A stretch of 64,000 bases of DNA from Bolinopsis microptera (lineage: Eukaryota > Ctenophora > Tentaculata > Lobata > Bolinopsidae): the NCBI RefSeq assembly GCF_026151205.1, contig NC_087081.1:9109246-9173245 (forward strand), in the 5' to 3' direction. A program made the translations under genes and the position numbers. Below, piece by piece: positions 51,801 to 60,800 of the stretch. The stretch's first letter is position 1; each line of letters opens with the position of its first letter. The notes under the pieces are model-generated. The model made no database searches. It was not told where the DNA came from and saw only the letters and a program-made list of their open reading frames with translations.

Positions 51801-54800
51801 GTTAACAAGCCAGCGTATCCCACTGTATACACTATTATACAATGTACAAGATACTTCTACCAAGTCATAATGTACATCGGGCTTTCGGGCCACTGCACCA
51901 GCTGGAACATATCTTTAATGTACGATATTTCTACCATTTGTAAGCTAGACCTACTTTACCAGTGTCAGTACAGGATAGCTAATCCTGATAATACTCTACC
52001 AACTTTAACAGTGTCAGTACAGGATAGCTAATCCTGATAATACTCTACCTACTTTAACAGTGTCAGTACAGGATAGCTAATCCTGATAATACTCTACCTA
52101 CTTTACCAGTGTCAGTACAGGATAGCTAATCCTGATAATACTCTACCTACTTTAACAGTGTCAGTACAGGATAGCTAATCCTGATAATACTCTACCTACT
52201 TTAACAGTGTCAGTACAGGATAGCTAATCCTGATAATACTCTAACTACTTTAACAGTGTCAGTACAGGATAGCTAATCCTGATAATACTCTACCTACTTT
52301 AACAGTGTCAGTACAGGATAGCTAATCCTGATAATACTCTACCTACTTTAACAGTGTCAGTACAGGATAGCTAATCCTGATAATACTCTACCAACTTTAA
52401 CAGTGTCAGTACAGGATAGCTAATCCTGATAATACTCTACCTACTTTAACAGTGTCAGTACAGGATAGCTAATCCTGATAATACTCTACCTACTTTAACA
52501 GTGTCAGTACAGGATAGCTAATCCTGATAATACTCTACCTACTTTAACAGTGTCAGTACAGGATAGCTAATCCTGATAATACTCTACCTACTTTACCAGT
52601 GTCAGTACAGGATAGCTAATCCTGATAATTATACTCTACCTACTTTAACAGTGTCAGTACAGGATAGCTAATCCTGATAATACTCTACCTACTTTAACAG
52701 TGTCAGTACAGGATAGTTAATCCTGATAATACTCTACCTACTTTAACAGTGTCAGTACAGGATAGCTAATCCTGATAATACTCTACCTACTTTAACAGTG
52801 TCAGTACAGGATAGCTAATCCTGATAATACTCTACCAACTTTAACGGTGTCAGTACAGGATAGCTAATCCTGATAATACTCTACCTACTTTAACAGTGTC
52901 AGTACAGGATAGCTAATCCTGATAATACTCTACCTACTTTAACAGTGTCAGTACAGGATAGCTAATCCTGATAATACTCTACCTACTTTAACAGTGTCAG
53001 TACAGGATAGCTAATCCTGATAATACTCTACCTACTTTACCAGTGTCAGTACAGGATAGCTAATCCTGATAATTATACTCTACCTACTTTAACAGTGTCA
53101 GTACAGGATAGCTAATCCTGATAATACTCTACCTACTTTAACAGTGTCAGTACAGGATAGCTAATCCTGATAATACTCTACCTACTTTAACAGTGTCAGT
53201 ACAGGATAGCTAATCCTGATAATACTCTACCTACTTTAACAGTGTCAGTACAGGATAGCTAATCCTGATAATACTCTACCGTCAACGGGTATGAGTAAAG
53301 TGTTTTATTGGTTGAGCAGTAATCTCAAATTTATGTGTTTCGCATAATAGGTAAAGACTAAAGTAGCTGCACTGATGAACCACAATGGCCACTTACAATG
53401 GCTACGAATGACCAAATACCATGATGAGTATCATGTTTTACGCTAAAATCAAAATGTAGAACATTCTGGAAATTCAATACACTGATCAGTCAGGGTGACA
53501 GGCGCAGAATTCTCTGATTTTTATAAATTTGGTACCAAAAGTTGCCAAAAGGTGTGAATAATACAAATTCGACATTTCCGGTTGATATCCGGTTAATTGA
53601 CCTTGAAACAGGAACCGGATATAGAAGCTGGGGATCCGACCGGAAATCGGAATCAGGTTCATCCGCGCATTCCGTTCTTTTATTTTCTGTTCATATAAAA
53701 ATGTTGATGCTTGACCTAATCAAGATTACAACTATGTTGTATTCATTCTTACATAGTAACACTCCCCTGTTTCTTGCCTGTAGAAAATACGCCCATTAGA
53801 TATACCTCCGCCACATTTTGATCTCATGAGATATGTCATCGCGATAAAGCTGTTGTCCTTGTTATCATGTTCAAATATGTACAAAAAATGCCATCAAAGT
53901 TTACCTGAGAGTGTATATTGGCAATGTATCTAGGTGTTCAAGTATCCTCAATCCTCATTCTGAATTTTATACAGCTCTTGAGCAATTACTTCTTTGTAAT
54001 GAACTGATCTACTTTATCTTACTAAACATTAACATCTGAACATAAACCTAGCAAAACTCCAGATATTAAATATTTAAAATTCCAGCCAGATCAGGTGATA
54101 TTATCAGTGTTATCAGGAGATGATTATATGCAAGCTATCAGGCACATGCATCCCGGAGGAAACTATAACTCCTCAGTAGCTCCCCGGCAGTATCTCCGCA
54201 GGACAAAGAGAAAATAGAAACCCATACCAGTAAAATATCCTTTAAATCTGCAGAAGCTAACCTATTCGTGCTGGGCGAATTCCGATAATTATCCCTCTGA
54301 AAATGACAGGTTTTGACAACGTAGTTTCCGGTGGTGGTAGTGAGCTATGAAGTGGGGCTGGCACACCACCTGGTTAACCCATGATGCGCAGCCAAACTTT
54401 CCCGCGCTTTCTTTTGAAGAGCTCCATCTAGACCCCTATCTATTAATACATATTTTTTGGCTGGTTTCACAGCTTTCTAAATTCACAGCCGTGTTTTGTC
54501 AAAGGGATATCCTAGGGGTGTGATTAGTGGTAAAGGGCTGGTCAAGTCAGAAGTGCAAATTGAATATGGTCTTGTTATCGCGCACACACATGGTTACACG
54601 TGCATTACACTGGTCGGCTCACTCCGGACAACTTATCCCCTCCCAACTGATGTGGGAGACTGTTAAACCTTTAAACTAGTGTCAGAGAGAGAGATAGAGA
54701 GTTGAAATTGTATCTCCAAATATTTTCTTTATCAAGCCTTAATATTATAAGCTTAATGTGAAAACTCAAGCTTAGATATAATAGGCCTTCTTTCGAATCT

Positions 54801-57800
54801 AAAATCTTGTCGGCTACTTTTTTCCGCAAATGTTTACTGAAACACGGAAACTGGGTTTATTATCTGTTTTGGTGGGGTGTTAAACATGAGTTGGGATATG
54901 GCCAGAGGCGGGAAATGTCAAGTTTCCTTCAGGAAATTATGGGGTATTTCTAGCGGGATCCCAAATATTTTCACTTTCAGGCTTTATATGTGAAAATTCA
55001 AGTTTAATTATAGGCTTTCTTCGAAAACTCAAAACTGTGAACCCAACTCCCAATTAAAACTAACGATATTTTCTATTTTTCCAGCCAATAAAAACGTTTT
55101 AATCTCAAGCCTTGTCACTGTCCAATTATGCAACTTGTCACTTTACCATGCCGACGGGATACCAGCATTTTTTACTACCAAAATAGCAGACTCGTGCACG
55201 TTACACATGTCTGACGCTATTTCTGGATCTAGTCCTGGGTGAAGTGAGTTTTATATTTTAACGAGCTAACGTATAGCTGATGTATTATATTATAACTACT
55301 GAATATTATTTATAATTACAATATTATATTCATTATTACATGGTGTGGAATATGGTTAGTAGGATTAATATATTGAATATATCATGAAGTATGTGGGTCG
55401 GTGTGGTCAGATATCTTACCTTCACCTTGGTCAGGTAAATGTTGTTTTACAACATGTATTAAAAGTGTTAAATCTGTGTTATCAAGTATGTTAAATGTAC
55501 ATTAAATACTGTCCACTGTGCGTGTTTTGGAGCACTGGAATGCGAAATATTCGGCTTGCAATCAAAATTAGCAGACTCAGGATATGGGATATCTGATTTT
55601 AGTGCCGTCGCGACCCTACCATCTGGTGGGGTTAATGCAAGTGCTTACCATGTTAACTGAGATTCTGACATTTCACCCCAGCTCCGTGTCTATCAGCTTG
55701 AGAATATTATGAGTGGATTTTACTATTACATAGCTTAGACAGAGATGTGTGTCTATGTTACTGAGCAAAGTTGGGACAAATTCTAAAGAGGAACTGTGAA
55801 CCCTGGTGAAGGGGTATCTATTGTAGATCGGATTTAGTTCCGACCTAGTTGTATTTTGAGGTTACCAGGACTGATGCTACTAAGTCGTTGCTAAGCTAAG
55901 CTTACTGAGTTGTTACTTAGCTATAACTATTAACTAATCCGTTACTAAGCTGTTACTAAGCTGTTTCTAATATTTTGCACAGTTTAAAATATCCCGCACC
56001 TGTTACTGAGTCAACATGACGATAACATTTTGCAAATATGTTCCAAATACCAACACTCATCCGAGTTCCAAAAGGAGAAAGTAATACAAATTGTTTCATG
56101 ACAAGACGTACTGACTGTATAACTGAGATAAGTATTAAGTACAATATGTTAAGCAATGTTCATCGCTCACTTCATGTCTCTCATAAGCAACTAATAATAA
56201 TAATTATAAATTCTGAAGTAACTGGATATACAAAAACTAATATTATACAATAGACAAATTTAAAAGTGGTATAGAAATAAACCGATGTATCGGCACGTTT
56301 GTCAAGGTAAGGCTAGGAATAACATGGATCCGTCGTCAAATAACATTAACTTTCTTGTCAAAGGAAGACACGTTCCAATAAACAGGGTTAAGTTACTAAA
56401 CTCATTGTTTAAATTTATCTTTCGTACATCAATGCATCAATTGTTGAAAGTTAAGTAGGTGAAGAAAATTACTCCTAGTACAGCTGTCAGTAACAAGAAA
56501 AAAAGGGGCGGTCAAAAAGGTATTTTGAGTAATATGACACTAATTTTGCAATAATACACGATAATACATTTTTATACAGATCATTTTTGGTAATGCAATG
56601 TGATCTGAATTCCTGGCAGGTGAATGTTACATTTTGCGATAAAACTTATCAATTTGGAAACACTTAACCTTTAATCAGGCCTTATAATCAGGAGATAATT
56701 GATAACATTGTACTTGAGTACCTAGTAAAATCAACTGGCATACAACAAACTAGCCGCTTACTGCGTATACAATGATATTTTATCTCTAGTATCAGTAAAG
56801 ATACATCTTCACGATCTTCACACCAGTTTCTAATACTAGTGTCCAAGTAATAACTTCCTACTTGAACCTTAATGAGGTTTAGACAGAGTATCAGGTCTAA
56901 CATACTTCACATAACTAATTAGATTACCCAACTACTGCACCCCCCCCCCCCCAACTACTGCACCCCCCAACTACTGCACCCCCCCAACTACTGCACCCCC
57001 CCCCCCCCCCAACTACTGCCCCCCCCCCCCAACTACTGCACCCCCCAACTACTGCACCCCCAACTACTGCCCCCCCCCCCCCCAACTACTGCACCCCCTC
57101 CCAACTACTGCATGTTTAGCCCCAAGTGACATGTTTAGCCCCAAATAACTTAACCTTTTGTATACAGGCAGGTTGGCAAAACACTCTCCCTCCATTGATA
57201 CTGCACCTGTTTCTAGTCTTACCACAACAAGTTCACAATATGATCAGCTACAATATCTTCACTACAGTATCACTTTGAGCTACTATGTCACCGACATATC
57301 ACTACTTCGTGTCGTTTAGTAGCGACTCTATTAGAGCACTGTATGGCTACTACTACTGTGTTACAGCATACTTCAACCAGTCCCAAGAGGCGAAATTCCC
57401 CCTGTTCCGGCTTCCTTCAAACTACTTCCATTTTCTACAACATCTCAACTAAATTACCACTGACATTAGGAAACAGATGATAGAGATTTGGACACAGTTA
57501 GTTGAGAGAGATCAGTCTAAAACACCCCCTCAGGGTATAATTACAGTTCCCTCTAATCTGAACCCGTTCTTATAGCACATTAGTCTAGTCAAGGAACCTG
57601 TACTTGCTTACACATCCTACTCACATAATCACATATTAATATGCTTTACACATGAGGGACATAAAGATGTTATAAATTGGCTTCCAAGTAAGTAGGAGGG
57701 ATGCCGTATTAGTTTTTCACCTTGCTTTTTTTCCGAGGGTATTAATAGTTCATACTTTCGCCGGTGCTCTTTGTCGTACTCGAGAAAAAGTTTTCGTTAA

Positions 57801-60800
57801 TAAGTTCACACTATGTGAACACCGTGGACTGTATGTCTTATGTGACACTGATTCTTGCTAACAGTGTGCCACAGTGCTTCTTTCTGACGATGTTACTAAG
57901 TGTTATTAAGACATTATTAAGTATGGTAACTCAGCTAAAATAAATAAACCTATTAATAATAACAGTCCTAAATACGGGAACCCATGATGGGCCTGTTTCC
58001 GGATAGCTTAGAAACCAGACAACATTGACGTTATTATTCCTTTGAGAAAATGTTGATAAAAAGTCAAAATTGATTCATCTTTATAACATGTTTATCACAA
58101 AGTAGTAGTAGACTACTGTAGACTGTTAAAGAGTTTTAGTAACCGTATGACACGTGACATGTGATTCCTGTCTAATACTCACCTCGACTATCAACAACGA
58201 AGCTGCTAAGATTCTAATGACTGCACAATCTCAGTTAAACACCGGGATCTGAATCTGGGTCTTCACCGTCAGATTGCTGAGATACTCTAACTTTCTTTTA
58301 AGTGTATGGAACTTTTAAAATTTCTAGGTCAGCTAGTTAGCCCTACGTGACGCTTTCAATCAAAATTTCTATTAGGTGATAAAACAATTTTAGGGGTCAA
58401 ACACGTGTGGGAGATATCAAATTCAGTTAAACTTTCGAATTTTTAATCTTTTCTAGAATTTAGTTTCGGGAACATTCACCTTACTTAATTTCACAGAACA
58501 ACGAAGACTACGACGTGACGCAGGAAGTCAGAGAAGCAAGGAATAGAGTTTTTGGGCATCTTGAAATCAAGGATGGGACAGCGAAGAGGGAAGGCGCGTA
58601 CGCGTGCCGCGTAACCGCTAACACTTTAGCACCTGCTGGTGTAAACAATGCTCAGGCTCTCTCTATCGGGAGGATATCAGAACCGATTGTTGTCAAAGTT
58701 TACTGTAAGTTCTTCATTATATTTTATATTGCTTTACAATACTTTTTACAGTTTTTACTCCAAGTAACATCTAAGATGTAACTTTTATTGTTATTTTATT
58801 TGAACTTTCCTGGATATTTAAATAAAAATACTTCCTCTACGCCTGGCAATGTATTTTTTACTTATACTTTAACGTGAACTGATAGGGTAAGTATCACCTG
58901 CATTGGTCACAAAGCTGTTTTGCTAGCTGCTCGCACTCCTTTGTGTAAAATACCCATAATGCTGATTGTTCCTTTCAGCTATACGATTTACAATGAAAAT
59001 AATTGTTCGGTCTGAACAAATGTTTGACACAAAGAATTGAGCAGCGTTTCGTAGTCATTAGCAAACATTTAAAAAAATGAGTCTGATTCTTAATGACTTT
59101 AATGGGTGCCTCTTTAAATGCTATTTACTTGTGTCTACGGAAAGATAAGCCAATCAAGACTTTCGTTTTGCAGTGTCTGACGTGTTTTGGTCATATGCCC
59201 CCCCCCCCCCCCCACCATCACTATTTCACTATTTCACTATTTCAGCTGAACAGCTAGAGTTTGAAGATGATGATGCTTTCCACGATAAACACAAGGCTAA
59301 AATGATAGAAGATTACGTTACAAAGAACTATGTAGATATAAGCTATAAAGTAAAGTCAGTCAACCCTAAGAGGGAGTTGATAGTCACTGTGGAAACTGAT
59401 GATACCATTTTGCAGTGAGTTATGAGCTAAAATATTTAATTGTGTTTGGATTTTTCAACATTTAAATACATTATTTTTTAAGTGTAAACTGTGAGTGAAG
59501 TAAGAGTTATTCGGAAAGTTAGATCGCAACGAAATAGATTAGATAAATCATAAGACCTTCTCAGCCAGCTTTAAAGATATACATTATACAATTTGATTAA
59601 ATAATCGATTAATCTCCATATAAACGTTTGATAAACACTTTTCATTTAATTAACTTAATAAATTACACCCAGGTACCTGGACATTCGCGCGAAACAAATG
59701 ATGTATATTTCTCTGTTCGGCGATACTGACTACGAACAAGGGGTTTCTAAACATTTCACCGTCTCCGTTTACTATGAGGGAGAAGAAAATAACAAATTAC
59801 AAAGAACTTGGACCGTTTCAGGTTGGTTTCTGTCATTTCATTTCATTTCAACAGTGTAAATTTCACGACTTTACATCCAAACCTATCAGAATATTTCATT
59901 GACCTTTGATTTAAAAATAATAGAGTATAGAATCTAAATTGGCTCTCTAAAGTAGCCTCTAAATTGTGTATCCTCAGGTCCTTATGTTAAGGTTACCTCG
60001 GATTGGAAAAAATAACTGTGACCTTTTTTCAAGAAAACTTGAAAAAATTACCTTAAAAACCGCAGGAAACACTGAAAAAACCTTTAAAAACACCGAAATA
60101 AAACCTTTAAACCTTTAAAAAAGAGAGAACCTTAAATCACAACCCTGCTCTAAAGAAGCCTCTAAATTTTGTATCCTCAGGACCTTACGTTAAGTCACAT
60201 CGAGGTGTCAGAACATCTTCAGTTTAGGAAAACTGATGAACAGGAATTTTTTTGAAAAAAAGGAGGGGGTGGGGGTCATTCGGGAAAATTTCGAAAAGTA
60301 CCGTGGTACTTTTTTGTTATTCCATTCGTGAAGGAGGTGGGTGGGTGGTTATTTTCAGAAATTTCGAAAAGTCAGCATATGTTCCATCAAAAAAGTACTG
60401 CAGCCCCCCCCCCCCCCCCCCTCCGTATAGACTTTAAATTGCCTCTCTAAAATAGCCTCTAAATTGTGTTTCCTCTAAATTGTGTTTCCTCAGGACCTTA
60501 TGTGAAGGAGTTGGTCAGTACAATATTCCGGCCGGATTTAGACCAAAGTAAGGAGGAATTTGAGAAGCCCTTCTCTTACTTCGTTCTTGGATCTTGTGGT
60601 AAGAATGTTTAACCTCTTACTCTACATTGAGTTAGTCATGGCTTATAGCTTATATCAGAATAGCTGAAGTTTATTTACTTATTTGAAGGTCGAAAGCGTG
60701 CACCATGTTTATTGGCATGGCAAACCTTTTACCGTTATTTATTACAACTCTTATCTCTCAACTTATGTCTAATTATACATCTGTTTTAGAAAATGTACTC

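Larger units (their letters stand above)
32274..53283 (+). repeat. Large direct duplication, copy B (21 kb)
   Basis: It matches copy A throughout but is enlarged by satellite growth and three insertions. The first 150 bases carry many small indels relative to A (for example GCTAGTTAGAAGG against GCTAGAAGG, and longer A and T runs). The next 1.8 kb differs by only about two substitutions, and the part right of 46370 differs more, with several indels. The right limit is where the 49-bp array gives way to GTCAACGGGTATGAG. Confidence 0.85.

Noticed and set aside
53542-53799. 85-codon plus-strand frame in intron 3
   Set aside because: No recognisable domain. CCGGT-rich words suggest decayed repeat.
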